Shown here: positions 26,884 to 35,536 of the stretch, in pieces
Layout: each line of letters starts with the position of its first letter
Position numbering within the stretch: the first letter of the stretch is position 1
NCBI GenBank assembly: GCA_934692625.1
Contig: CAKUUC010000012.1
Coordinates: forward strand, 1 to 64,000
DNA: 64,000 bases
Reading direction: 5' to 3'
Source of the DNA: an uncultured Candidatus Melainabacteria bacterium
GTDB taxonomy: Bacteria; Cyanobacteriota; Vampirovibrionia; Gastranaerophilales; Gastranaerophilaceae
The notes under the pieces: generated by a model
Seen by the model: the letters and a program-made list of their open reading frames with translations, nothing else
The model's database searches: none
What the model was told of the DNA's origin: nothing
Position numbers and translations under genes: made by a program

Positions 26884-27005
26884 CTTCTTTTTTCCTCATT
26901 ATTATTTGTATTACTATACATTTTCTGACCCATTATACCTTGTTAAATATTTTTTTGCAAGATATTTACACTTACTGTGGGGTTTTGTTATAAAACTTTA
27001 CAGCA

Positions 27006-27737
27006 TTATATCATCAAGCCGCCAGCAACTTCGATTGCTTGACCTGTAACATAATCTGTATCAAGTGCTAAGAATTTAACAACTTTTGCGATATCTTCCG
27101 GAGTACCAAGTCTTTTCATAGGAATTGCGCTTAGGTAATCGTCAATATTAGCTAAGTCTTTAGTCATTGCTGTTTGAATAAATCCTGGGCATACTGCGTT
27201 TACTCTGATGTTTCTTGAACCGAATTCTTTTGCCAAAGTTTGAGTCAAACCGATTAAACCGGCTTTTGAAGCAGAGTAATTTGCTTGTCCTGCATTACCG
27301 TGACGACCTACGATACTTGACATATTGATGATTGAACCTTGACGAGCCTTCATCATATATTTGATAACTGCGTGAGTTACGCAATAAGCACTGGTCAAGT
27401 TAATTTTAATAACTCTTTCCCATTGTTCCATATCCATTCTTATGAACAAACCGTCTTTTGTAATCCCTGCATTGTTCAACAATACGTCGATTTTACCATG
27501 TTCTGCAATCATTTTATCAACGTTTTCTTGTACAGCAGCAGGATCTGAAACGTCAAATCTGTAGAAATAAGCATTTGCACCGCAAGCTTTGATTTCGTCT
27601 AATGCCGGTTGCGCTTTTTCTGCTTCGCAAATATCATTGATAATGATGTCGCAACCTGCTTTGGCTAATTCTAATGCACAAGCCAAACCGATACCACGTG
27701 AACCGCCTGTTACTAATGCAATTTTTCTTTCTGTCAT
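27006..27737 (-). CDS. fabG: 3-oxoacyl-ACP reductase
   Basis: NADPH-dependent short-chain dehydrogenase of 243 residues that carries out the first reduction in chain elongation. It has GGSRGIG for cofactor binding, the NNAG motif, the catalytic Ser (NMSSIVG) and Y-x-x-x-K (YSASKAG), and the C-terminal GQAIEVAGGL. SD AAGGAG is strong. It lies between orf75 and acpP. Confidence 0.95.
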   Translation of the reverse strand: MTERKIALVTGGSRGIGLACALELAKAGCDIIINDICEAEKAQPALDEIKACGANAYFYRFDVSDPAAVQENVDKMIAEHGKIDVLLNNAGITKDGLFIRMDMEQWERVIKINLTSAYCVTHAVIKYMMKARQGSIINMSSIVGRHGNAGQANYSASKAGLIGLTQTLAKEFGSRNIRVNAVCPGFIQTAMTKDLANIDDYLSAIPMKRLGTPEDIAKVVKFLALDTDYVTGQAIEVAGGLMI

Positions 27738-27771
27738 ATTCTTTCTCCTTATTACTCTGTCAGGTTTTAAC

Positions 27772-27999
27772 CTAACCTACATATTTTTTAATTTTTCCTT
27801 TTAAGTTTTTTATTAAAAAGTTTATTTTTTCTTTGAATGTCATTTTGAAAGTTTCGTTAAATTCTCGCTCAATGTCTTCTTGGGTTTTTACCCTGCCTGT
27901 TGCCAAGTAAATATCTCTAGGCATTAAATCAGGACACCTTTTGTAAAGTTCCGGTTCGTAATATGGCGACTTCGACATTTTAGGCAACGCAACCTTCAT
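27772..27999 (-). CDS. Small hypothetical protein inside the fab operon
   Basis: 75 residues, basic, no recognised family. The N-terminal half is rich in Pro, Tyr and Lys (SKSPYYEPELYKRCPDLMPRDIYLATGRVK); the C-terminal half is an amphipathic Lys-rich helix. It begins 6 bp after the fabD stop and ends 34 bp before fabG. The nearest GGAG is the end of fabD, 12 bases upstream, so initiation may depend on coupling. Its placement suggests a role tied to the fab genes, but nothing proves it. Confidence 0.55.
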   Translation of the reverse strand: MKVALPKMSKSPYYEPELYKRCPDLMPRDIYLATGRVKTQEDIEREFNETFKMTFKEKINFLIKNLKGKIKKYVG

Positions 28000-28005
28000 T
28001 TATAT

Positions 28006-28950
28006 TTACACTCCGCACAAATCTTCTTTTAATGCGTTTACAGTGTTTTCTAACGATGTTTCGTCAAAAACGTTGAAAGTTTTAACTTCCGGATTAATTT
28101 TCTTAACCAATCCTGCAAGAACTTTTCCTGGTCCGATTTCTATGAATGTATCAACGCCTTCATTTACCATATTTTGGATTGTTTGTGTCCAATGAACTGA
28201 TGAATAAATTTGGCGAGGCATTTTGTTTTTGAACTCTGCACCCAAAACTGTTGCAGTTGCATCAACGTTTGTAAATACAGGAATTTCTGCATTTTTAATT
28301 TCTAAATTAGAAACAAATTCAGCAAATTCATGACCTGCTTTTTCCATAAATTTAGAGTGGAAAGCTCCTGAAACTGCTAGAGGAACAACTCTTCTTGCTC
28401 CTGCTTCGCTTAGCAATTCGCCGGCTTTTTTAACTGCGTTTTCATCACCTGTGATTACAACTTGTACCGGTGAATTGTAGTTTGCAACGTCAACGTAACC
28501 AACTTCTGAAGCTTCTTTCAACGCTTTTTCAACACTGCCTTCCGGAGCGTTCAAGATTGCAGCCATTGCGCCACCTTTTGTTTGTCCCATCAAGTCTGCT
28601 CTTTTTTGGATAGCTTTTAGTGTTGTTTCCAAATCCATTACCCCTGATGCGTACATTGCACAATATTCACCCAATGAGTGACCTGCTGTTGCGTATGGCG
28701 TAATGTCAATTTTTGACTTCAATGCTTCAAGTGCAGCAATAGACATTGTAACGATTGAAGGTTGTGTATTCACTGTTTGTTTCAAACTGTCTTCCGGACC
28801 TTCAAAACATAAAGTTGTAATACTTTTGTTCAAAACTCTGTCTGCAGTATCGAAAACTTTTTTAGCATTTTCGTTATTATCGTATAAATCTTTTCCCATT
28901 CCGATTGACTGTGAACCTTGTCCCGGAAAAATAAAAGCAATCTTCTTCAT
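28006..28950 (-). CDS. fabD: Malonyl-CoA:ACP transacylase
   Basis: Loads malonyl groups onto ACP. 314 residues with FPGQGSQ at the N-terminus, the nucleophile motif GHSLGEY (Ser92), and the partner His in SGAFHSKFM. SD AAGGGATATGAG precedes the ATG. About 340 bp separate it from fabH, mostly occupied by a nucleotidyltransferase remnant. Confidence 0.95.
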   Translation of the reverse strand: MKKIAFIFPGQGSQSIGMGKDLYDNNENAKKVFDTADRVLNKSITTLCFEGPEDSLKQTVNTQPSIVTMSIAALEALKSKIDITPYATAGHSLGEYCAMYASGVMDLETTLKAIQKRADLMGQTKGGAMAAILNAPEGSVEKALKEASEVGYVDVANYNSPVQVVITGDENAVKKAGELLSEAGARRVVPLAVSGAFHSKFMEKAGHEFAEFVSNLEIKNAEIPVFTNVDATATVLGAEFKNKMPRQIYSSVHWTQTIQNMVNEGVDTFIEIGPGKVLAGLVKKINPEVKTFNVFDETSLENTVNALKEDLCGV

Positions 28951-29079
28951 AAACTCATATCCCTTATTTTGTATAATACTAACGTTTTGATGTCATTATA
29001 CAATAAAAACTTCTCATAGTAAAGAAAACCAGTCGTGAATGTTACAATAATGGTATACCATGTCGAAAATTTTCAGAAA

Positions 29080-29292
29080 TTAAATTTCAACTAAATCATC
29101 TTTAATTAAATTTGAAAATTTTTCACTAATACTGTCCAAATCAATCAAATCAACTTGATATGGAAAAGTTGAGTCTTCAAAAAACGCTTTTAATGTTAAA
29201 AATTTATCAAAAGGGATTTTTTCTTGGCATTTAATCGCAATATCAACATCAGAATACTTTTGTGCTGTTCCTTTTATAAAATTTTGTGTGGC
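29080..29292 (-). pseudogene. Nucleotidyltransferase (MNT/MntA-like) remnant
   Basis: The frame directly after the fabH stop stays open for about 70 codons and reads GTAQKYSDVDIAIKC, a match to the G-x-A-x-x-x-S-D-x-D-(L/I)-A-(I/V) core of minimal nucleotidyltransferases, ending with an Asp/Leu-rich VDLIDLDSISEKF segment as in that family. It has no start codon and lacks the preceding GS motif, so it looks like the 3' part of a lost gene. MNT proteins often pair with HEPN toxins; none is seen here. Confidence 0.55.
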
Positions 29293-30303
29293 TTAGCAAA
29301 TTCCTTCACGAAGTTTTACTACTGCAGCGCCCCAAGTCATACCTGCTCCAAATCCGCAAAGAATTGCAGTTGAACCAAGTTTGATTTTACCTTTTTCAAC
29401 GCCTTCAACCAATGCAATAGGTATTGAAGCGGCAGAAGTGTTTCCATAATATTTGATATTTGAGATAACTTTTTCATCAGAATATTTCAATCTGCTTTGT
29501 AATGCTTCGATAATTCTTTGGTTTGCTTGGTGTGGAATTAAGTAGTCAATATCTTCTGCATTCATTCCTGATTCTTTTATACATTCATCAATGTAATTTG
29601 GTAATGTTGATACAACAAATTTGTAAACATCACGACCTGCCATGTGAATTTTCGAATCAACTTTGTCACAAGGTTCTACAAGCGGACAATTTTCCCCTGG
29701 CATATTCATATAAATATATTGACCGATTTGGCCATCTGCTCTAACATCAAGTGCCAAAATATCGTCAACTCCGTCTTGAGCTTCGGTTACAACCATTGCT
29801 CCGGCGCCGTCACCGAACAAGATTGAAGTTCCTCTATCTGTCCAATCCACAAGTCTGGAATTGTTATCTGCTGCGACAATCAAAATATTTTTATACAAAC
29901 CTGTTCCAATCAAACCTCTTGCTACTTGCAAAGCATAAATAAGCCCAGAACAAGCGGCTGTCATATCAAATGAAGGAACGTAATTCGGAATACCTAATTC
30001 TGCTTGAATGTGGCATGCCAAAGCCGGATATAATTGAGGTGGTGCTGATGCTGCTGCAATTATGCAGTCAATATCTTCTGCTTTAAATCCTGATTTTTCT
30101 AAAGCGTTTTGTGATGCTTTTACACCTAAATCAATTGCAGATTCGTTTCCAGAAACAATACGTCTTTCTTTAATCCCTGTTCTTGTGTAAATCCATTCAT
30201 CTGAAGTTTCATATAATTTTGTCAAATCATCATTTGTGATGACAGTGTCCGGCACACAATAGCCAACACCTGCTATTCTAAGTGGTTTAACATTTTTTTG
30301 CAT
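29293..30303 (-). CDS. fabH: 3-oxoacyl-ACP synthase III (KAS III)
   Basis: Starts fatty acid synthesis by condensing acetyl-CoA (or a branched acyl-CoA) with malonyl-ACP. 336 residues; catalytic Cys118 (DMTAACSGLI), His258 (IPHQANQR) and Asn288 (YYGNTSAASIP). SD AGGGA before the ATG. It follows plsX by 17 bp. The stop is followed in frame by the nucleotidyltransferase remnant. Confidence 0.96.
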   Translation of the reverse strand: MQKNVKPLRIAGVGYCVPDTVITNDDLTKLYETSDEWIYTRTGIKERRIVSGNESAIDLGVKASQNALEKSGFKAEDIDCIIAAASAPPQLYPALACHIQAELGIPNYVPSFDMTAACSGLIYALQVARGLIGTGLYKNILIVAADNNSRLVDWTDRGTSILFGDGAGAMVVTEAQDGVDDILALDVRADGQIGQYIYMNMPGENCPLVEPCDKVDSKIHMAGRDVYKFVVSTLPNYIDECIKESGMNAEDIDYLIPHQANQRIIEALQSRLKYSDEKVISNIKYYGNTSAASIPIALVEGVEKGKIKLGSTAILCGFGAGMTWGAAVVKLREGIC

Positions 30304-30320
30304 ATTTTTCCCTATTTATT

Positions 30321-31385
30321 TTATTTGTTTATGTCTTCTAAAATTTTAGCATTAATATCTTTATTAAGCATTCTTACTGCAACTCTAACAGCATTTTTCA
30401 TAGCGTAAGCAGAACTTCTGCCATGAGCAATTACGGAAATTCCGTTAACACCAAGTAGAAGCATTCCTCCAAACGCTTCCCAGTTAGTTCTTTTCAAAAT
30501 TCTTCTTAAGAAAGGTTTTGCTAGTAATCCGATTATGCAACCCACGATATCAGATTTGAACTCTCTTGAAATCATGTTTAACATCATTGATGCTGTTGCT
30601 TCGGTTACTTTTAATGCGATATTTCCTGCAAAACCATCGCAAACAACAACATTACATTTATTTATAAATAATTCTTTTCCTTCGATATTTCCGACAAAAT
30701 TTATTCTACCTGCTTCACTCATTTCTTTTAAGTGAGGGTAAGTGTCTTTTACCAAAGTATTTCCTTTGCCTTCTTCTTCTCCGATACTCAATATACCAAC
30801 TTTTGGATCTTCAATATCAACAATATGTTGAGCATAAGTTTTTCCCATAGTTGCAAATTGAGTCAACATTTCAGGAGTACATTCACTGTTTGCTCCACCA
30901 TCAATCAAGACAACAGGTTTTGACATTGTTGGAAGTGTAACTGCAATTGCGGGTCTTGTAACACCGTGAATTCTACCTAGTCCAAACAAACTTGCAGCCA
31001 TTGCTGCACCTGTAGAACCCGCAGAAACAACTGCATCGCATCTTCCTTCTGCTACTGCTCTAACTGCAGCAACAATTGAAGAATCTTTCTTTCTTCTGAT
31101 AGATTGCCCAACTGCTTCGCCCATGCCGATAACTTCCGGAGCATGTGTGATTGTGTAATCAATTTTATCTAGGTTTATGGCAATTTTTCTGTTGTGACCT
31201 TTTGTACCACAATCAGAAAGTATGTAGCCGGTAGCTTTAATTCTATCTAGTTCGGCTTGGATATCTTCTTTACGTCCAACTAACTCTAAGCTTGCGCCAT
31301 ATTCTTGCGCAGCCCATAATGCGCCTTCTACGATTGTCTTTGGTGCGTAATCTCCACCCATTGCATCTATTGCTATTCTTGCCAT
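30321..31385 (-). CDS. plsX: Phosphate acyltransferase
   Basis: Makes acyl-phosphate from acyl-ACP for phosphatidic acid synthesis at the membrane. 354 residues beginning IAIDAMGGDYAPKTIVEGA, with the GSTGAAMAASL and CDGFAGNIALK motifs of the family. The order rpmF-plsX-fabH is widely conserved. GAAGG lies just before the ATG. Confidence 0.95.
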   Translation of the reverse strand: MARIAIDAMGGDYAPKTIVEGALWAAQEYGASLELVGRKEDIQAELDRIKATGYILSDCGTKGHNRKIAINLDKIDYTITHAPEVIGMGEAVGQSIRRKKDSSIVAAVRAVAEGRCDAVVSAGSTGAAMAASLFGLGRIHGVTRPAIAVTLPTMSKPVVLIDGGANSECTPEMLTQFATMGKTYAQHIVDIEDPKVGILSIGEEEGKGNTLVKDTYPHLKEMSEAGRINFVGNIEGKELFINKCNVVVCDGFAGNIALKVTEATASMMLNMISREFKSDIVGCIIGLLAKPFLRRILKRTNWEAFGGMLLLGVNGISVIAHGRSSAYAMKNAVRVAVRMLNKDINAKILEDINK

Positions 31386-31451
31386 ATCCTTCTCTCTCCA
31401 CAGTTTGGTGTAAAACCGGAAGTGATTAAATCGCTTCCGGTTATTTTACAA

Positions 31452-31742
31452 TTATTCTTCTGAAGTTTTTTCTTCAGTTTTAGCTTCTTCTTTTACTTCT
31501 TCAGCTTTTGCTGCTTTTTTAGAAGTTTTCTTAGCCGGTTTTTCAGCAACTGCAGCCGCTGCTGCTTTGTCTGCCAATTTTACCGGTTGACCTTTGTATG
31601 TACCACATTCTGTACATACTGTATGTGTTAAAACTGTTGCTCCGCAATTAGGACATTTTGTAGTTTCAGGCTTAGTAGCTTTCCAATTAGCTCTTCTGCT
31701 GCCTTGAGCCGCATGTCCTGTTCTTTTCTTAGGTACTGCCAT
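31452..31742 (-). CDS. rpmF: Ribosomal protein L32 with a long C-terminal tail
   Basis: 96 residues. The first 55 are a normal bL32: AVPKKRTGHAAQGSRRANW, then a zinc ribbon C-P-N-C ... C-T-E-C. About 40 further residues follow, rich in Ala, Lys and Glu (EKPAKKTSKKAAKAEEV...), which most L32 proteins lack. The tail is probably disordered. The gene lies between yceD and plsX, as in many bacteria. Confidence 0.95.
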   Translation of the reverse strand: MAVPKKRTGHAAQGSRRANWKATKPETTKCPNCGATVLTHTVCTECGTYKGQPVKLADKAAAAAVAEKPAKKTSKKAAKAEEVKEEAKTEEKTSEE

Positions 31743-31769
31743 TTTGTCTTTCCTTTTTTATTTTTTGTA

Positions 31770-32273
31770 CTAACTGTTTTTTGGGTTAATTTGGATATTT
31801 TTAAAGACGTCCAGTCTTGGGTCGGTGGTTTCTTGTTCAGAAAGAAATTCCCTTCCTTTACAATTTATACCACAAACTTTCTTATTTGGTAATTCTAATA
31901 TTACAGATTGATACAATAAGTCATAAATATCAATTTCTTTTTCACCGTTCAAATCTGTAACGAATTGCCCGTCTTTTATTTCAAATTCTTGACCTGATTC
32001 GCTGTATTCGCCAAGCAGCGTACCTTTTGAATACAATTCATTTAGTTTGTAATCTAAATCATAGTTGAATTTGTTCAAGCATAAATCGCATTCAAGTTGA
32101 ACTGTTCCTGTTACATTTCCTTCTATTTGGATAAATTCACCGAGAGATTTTGCGCACAATTGAGCATGAATTGGAGTAACACAATCTATTCCTTCGATTT
32201 TGTCATCAAAGGTGAAATATAATGTTTTGTTCTCGGCGTTTTCTAAATCTTCTATTGATAAATATTTTTCCAT
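31770..32273 (-). CDS. yceD: YceD family protein (DUF177)
   Basis: 167 residues. YceD proteins sit upstream of rpmF in most bacteria and are linked to 23S rRNA processing or accumulation. The family's Cys pairs are present, LECDLCLNKF and VCGINCKG, with acidic beta-rich sequence between. No clear SD precedes the ATG; it starts 10 bp after the stop of the 87-residue gene, so translational coupling is likely. Confidence 0.85.
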   Translation of the reverse strand: MEKYLSIEDLENAENKTLYFTFDDKIEGIDCVTPIHAQLCAKSLGEFIQIEGNVTGTVQLECDLCLNKFNYDLDYKLNELYSKGTLLGEYSESGQEFEIKDGQFVTDLNGEKEIDIYDLLYQSVILELPNKKVCGINCKGREFLSEQETTDPRLDVFKNIQINPKNS

Positions 32274-32282
32274 AATTCTGAA

Positions 32283-32546
32283 TTACATGTATTGTTCTTC
32301 TTGTAGTGCTACTGCTGCAATTTGGTTTGAAATGAAGCACGCTTTTTTGATAGGTCCTTCGGTTTCTTTTTCGATAAGTACTGCATTTGGAGATTGCATT
32401 TTTTCAATCAATTCTTGATATAGCGCTTGCGCATCTTTTACGTATAGTACCAAAGGTGCTGTAGAACTTTTTATGAACACCAAAACGGCATATCTTTTTT
32501 TTATGTTTTGAGCGTTCATTCCTTGTGGGTTAAATTGTTGTGCCAT
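32283..32546 (-). CDS. Hypothetical protein at the head of the yceD-rpmF-fab operon
   Basis: 87 residues, not recognised. Gln/Asn-rich N-terminus, then a compact alpha/beta pattern (YAVLVFIKSSTAPLVLYVKDAQALYQELIEKM) that could be a small ligand-binding or regulatory domain. Strong SD AAGGAG. It is the first gene of the minus-strand operon, just downstream of a terminator for the preceding gene. Confidence 0.65.
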   Translation of the reverse strand: MAQQFNPQGMNAQNIKKRYAVLVFIKSSTAPLVLYVKDAQALYQELIEKMQSPNAVLIEKETEGPIKKACFISNQIAAVALQEEQYM

Positions 32547-32608
32547 AAAATTCTCCTTTGTAGTATATCTTAATATTACTAAAAAGTTTTACAAAATGCA
32601 ATATTATA

Positions 32609-32637
32609 CGAAAAAGACCCTCAATTGAAGGTCTTTC
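32609..32637 (-). terminator. Terminator after the 325-residue secreted protein gene
   Basis: AAAGACCTTCAATTGAGGGTCTTTTTCG on the minus strand: 8-bp stem with a short loop and a T run. Confidence 0.75.
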
Positions 32638-32673
32638 TCATCTCGAGTTTATATCAATATTGCCCTTTTTATA

Positions 32674-33651
32674 TTATTTTTTGCCTTCTGTAACTTCAAA
32701 ATCCATATCCTTAACATATTGACGTCTTAATGTTTCATCATCAACTGCTACGGTTTTGAAATCTGCATAGTGGTCATCTGTCGGATATTGACCGATTAAG
32801 TTTTTCAAAAGGATTGAGTTTGCGCCCAAATAACCTTTTGCAACTTTTCCTTTTTCTACATATTCGTTAGAATCTTCCAACTTCGCAACATTCAATGTGT
32901 CACCGTTTGTTTGAACGAATGCTCTTGATTTAAGTTTGCAATCTAAAATAGATGCAGATTTGTCATTTGTAGGGTTTTCGTATTCTTCAACGAAGAAACC
33001 TTTTGGTGAGTGTAAAGTTGAGCCATCTGCTTTTGTTACATCAAACGGGCTGGTTGGAATTCTTAAAACTCTTTTTCCGTAAGATTCGTGGTTGCCTTTG
33101 TAATCCTTGATTTCAACATCATAAACCAAGATGTTTTTTGAGCTTTCTGTTAATCTGATGTCGCCGATTTCTTTGGTATTATATTCCCATTCACGAGTGC
33201 CTTCGTAATGAGTTATGTTACGTTTTGCTTTTGGGTCATTTTTGTTGCCGCCAGTTCCGTCAATATCCCAGTTTTGCAAGTTGTTGAAAAGGGAATCCAA
33301 CGGTTGTGGTCTGATAAATCCGTAGTACCATTCTCTGATTGTGTCAGGGTGACAATGGCAACCATGGATTAGTGAATCAAGACCTGACATGTCAATATCA
33401 ACATGGGCGTAAGCGTAAGCGCTGCCGTCATCACAACTTGTTAATGCCGGAGTTGTTGCTGCGGTTGCACCCAACATCATCAAACCGTAAATTAGGTTTC
33501 TCATTGATTTTGAACCGTCATTTCTAGACTCTTCAAGACCTTTGAAAGCCACTTGAGGAGTGTTAGTGGTTTGAGTTTGTGGGGTTGGTGTTGCATTTAA
33601 TCTGTTGTTTTTTGAGTTAATTCCGTAATTTTGTATTGAATAAATTTGCAT
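32674..33651 (-). CDS. Hypothetical protein with N-terminal QVAFKG motif and internal lipobox-like segment
   Basis: 325 residues. The first 40 are Asn/Gln/Thr-rich and end in PQVAFKG. After a short basic part comes a hydrophobic stretch (LIYGLMMLGATAATTPALTSC, about residues 53-73) that ends like a lipobox, although it is far from the N-terminus. The remaining 250 residues are Asp-rich, with HCHCHPDT and a beta-rich C-terminal domain; no family recognised. SD GGAGG. It may be membrane-anchored or secreted; the other proteins with a similar start are at 45432 and 47189. Confidence 0.65.
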   Translation of the reverse strand: MQIYSIQNYGINSKNNRLNATPTPQTQTTNTPQVAFKGLEESRNDGSKSMRNLIYGLMMLGATAATTPALTSCDDGSAYAYAHVDIDMSGLDSLIHGCHCHPDTIREWYYGFIRPQPLDSLFNNLQNWDIDGTGGNKNDPKAKRNITHYEGTREWEYNTKEIGDIRLTESSKNILVYDVEIKDYKGNHESYGKRVLRIPTSPFDVTKADGSTLHSPKGFFVEEYENPTNDKSASILDCKLKSRAFVQTNGDTLNVAKLEDSNEYVEKGKVAKGYLGANSILLKNLIGQYPTDDHYADFKTVAVDDETLRRQYVKDMDFEVTEGKK

Positions 33652-33733
33652 GAATGCCTCCTAATGCTAAGTATGTATTTCTTTAAAATCCACGCAAAAA
33701 ATAAGTTGCTAGATATGTTAAAAATCTGTTACA

Positions 33734-33766
33734 AAAAATGTCCTTTTTATTAAAAGGACATTTTTA
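33734..33766 (-). terminator. Terminator of recA
   Basis: AAAAATGTCCTTTT pairs with AAAAGGACATTTTT around TATT; symmetrical, with a T run on the minus strand. Confidence 0.85.
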
Positions 33767-33782
33767 TAGAATAGTTAAAATC

Positions 33783-34802
33783 TTATGCAGCAGCGAGTTT
33801 TTCTCTTACTAACTTTTCAACTTCTGCCAATATTTCAGGGTTTTGTTCTAAAAATTCTTTTGCTTTTTCTCTGCCTTGACCAAGTTTCTCTTCGTTATAA
33901 CTGAACCAAGAACCGGCTTTTTTAACGATATCAAGATTTACTGCAACGTCAAGAATATTACCAACCTTAGAAATTCCTTTTCCGAAGATAATGTCAAATT
34001 CTGCGGTTCTAAATGGTGGAGCAACTTTGTTTTTCAAAACTTTTACTCTTACATGGTTACCGATTTCGCCATCTTCACCTTTTAGAGATTCTGTACGTTT
34101 AATTTCCATACGAACAGAAGCGTAATATTTCAATGCATTACCACCTGTTGTTGTTTCAGGGTTTCCGTACATAACACCGATTTTCATACGCAATTGGTTG
34201 ATGAAAATTACAGTTGTGTTAGTTTTTCCGATAATACCTGTCAACTTTCTCAATGCTTTTGACATTAAGCGTGCTTGTAAGCCCATTTGTTGGTCTTCCA
34301 TAGAGCCTTCGATTTCGGCTTTTGGAACAAGAGCCGCAACGGAGTCAACAACAACAATATCAACAGCACCGGAACGAACAAGTTCTTCTGTGATATCTAA
34401 TGCTTGTTCACCTGTATCCGGTTGTGAAATCAATAAATCATCAACTTGGACACCAAGATTTCTTGCATATTCAGGGTCAAGGGCATGTTCTGCATCTACG
34501 AATGCTGCAATTCCGCCTTTTTTCTGACATTCAGCAACGATATGTTGTGCTAAAGTTGTCTTACCTGAACTTTCAGGTCCATAGATTTCGATAATACGAC
34601 CACGAGGAATTCCGCCAATTCCAAGTGCAACATCTAGTGATAACGCTCCCGTAGGGATAGCATCTACATTAACGGTAGGTTTATCACCAAGTTTCATGAT
34701 TGAACCTTTACCAAAATCTTTTTCAATTTTTTCAATAGCCAACTTCAGTGCTTTACTTCTATCTTCACTGATGTTTGTTTCCGGCGCATCTTTCGCTGCC
34801 AT
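33783..34802 (-). CDS. recA: Recombinase RecA
   Basis: Forms filaments on single-stranded DNA for strand exchange and SOS induction. 339 residues with Walker A GPESSGKT at 75-82, the VVDSVAALVP Walker B region, and the L2 loop segment with TTGGNALKYYASVR. SD GGGGA. It starts 11 bp after the stop of a MerR-like gene. No LexA-type operator was recognised upstream of that pair. Confidence 0.98.
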   Translation of the reverse strand: MAAKDAPETNISEDRSKALKLAIEKIEKDFGKGSIMKLGDKPTVNVDAIPTGALSLDVALGIGGIPRGRIIEIYGPESSGKTTLAQHIVAECQKKGGIAAFVDAEHALDPEYARNLGVQVDDLLISQPDTGEQALDITEELVRSGAVDIVVVDSVAALVPKAEIEGSMEDQQMGLQARLMSKALRKLTGIIGKTNTTVIFINQLRMKIGVMYGNPETTTGGNALKYYASVRMEIKRTESLKGEDGEIGNHVRVKVLKNKVAPPFRTAEFDIIFGKGISKVGNILDVAVNLDIVKKAGSWFSYNEEKLGQGREKAKEFLEQNPEILAEVEKLVREKLAAA

Positions 34803-34813
34803 TTATTTTCCCC

Positions 34814-35344
34814 TTATTCCCAAACGTAAACTTCTTTTTTCTTATAAAAACCGAGTGCAACAGGTTTGTAACTGTTTAATTCGTTTTTCAACTGGTAAAC
34901 TTCTTTGTTCAAGTCAACAATTTTTTGTTTCAATGTTTCGTTATCAGTTTTGCAACGTATCAATTCAACTACAACATCATCCATGCCTTCAAGTTTTTCA
35001 TCAATAACTTTTGCAATTCTATCGCTAAGTTTTGTTTCTAATTCTTGAAGAGAAGTCAAAATGCTTCTCATTGCAGCAGGATTGCTACCGGAAATAGCAC
35101 CGGCACCTACGGCAACAGGAACTTTTGAACTTACTGGGTTAGTTACGTTGCTTTTGATTTGAGCTTGAATTTTTCTTAAATTCTTTACTTCATCATAAGA
35201 AAAATATGTATGACCTTTTGCATTCTTTCTTGGTCTGATAGCCGCTCTTTTACACAAATCAACTATCTCTTTGTTATCTGCTTTTAAGATAGTTCTAACT
35301 TCTTGCGGAGTTAAAGTCCTCTCATTCAATCTGTCTTTAATCAT
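34814..35344 (-). CDS. MerR-like HTH protein with coiled coil, upstream of recA
   Basis: 176 residues. The N-terminus (LTPQEVRTILKADNKEIVDLCKRAAIRPRKNAKGHTYFSYDEVKNLRKIQ, read in pieces) has the layout of a MerR-type winged helix: HTH, then a wing with a Tyr-Phe-Ser strand. A Val/Ala/Gly-rich linker leads to a long coiled coil (about 95-160). It is probably a DNA-binding protein cotranscribed with recA; no target operator is known. Confidence 0.65.
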   Translation of the reverse strand: MIKDRLNERTLTPQEVRTILKADNKEIVDLCKRAAIRPRKNAKGHTYFSYDEVKNLRKIQAQIKSNVTNPVSSKVPVAVGAGAISGSNPAAMRSILTSLQELETKLSDRIAKVIDEKLEGMDDVVVELIRCKTDNETLKQKIVDLNKEVYQLKNELNSYKPVALGFYKKKEVYVWE

Positions 35345-35501
35345 TCTTTTTTCTATCCCTTTTTAAAAAACATTCCCAACAATATTCTATTACACTTGTG
35401 TTCATGTGGCAAATAATTTTTACATATTCATGAAGAAATGTAAACTCATGGATATTGATAAATTTATTTATTGGTGATGATCTGTGTTTTTTTATTCAAA
35501 T

Positions 35502-35530
35502 TTGTATTGCTTATTAATTTATAATATAAT
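35502..35530 (+). promoter_or_regulatory. Promoter of the SGNH hydrolase gene, placed for a leaderless transcript
   Basis: TTGTAT (35502-35507), 17 bp, TATAAT (35525-35530); ATG at 35537 after 6 nt and no SD. Confidence 0.65.
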
Positions 35531-35536
35531 CATATT

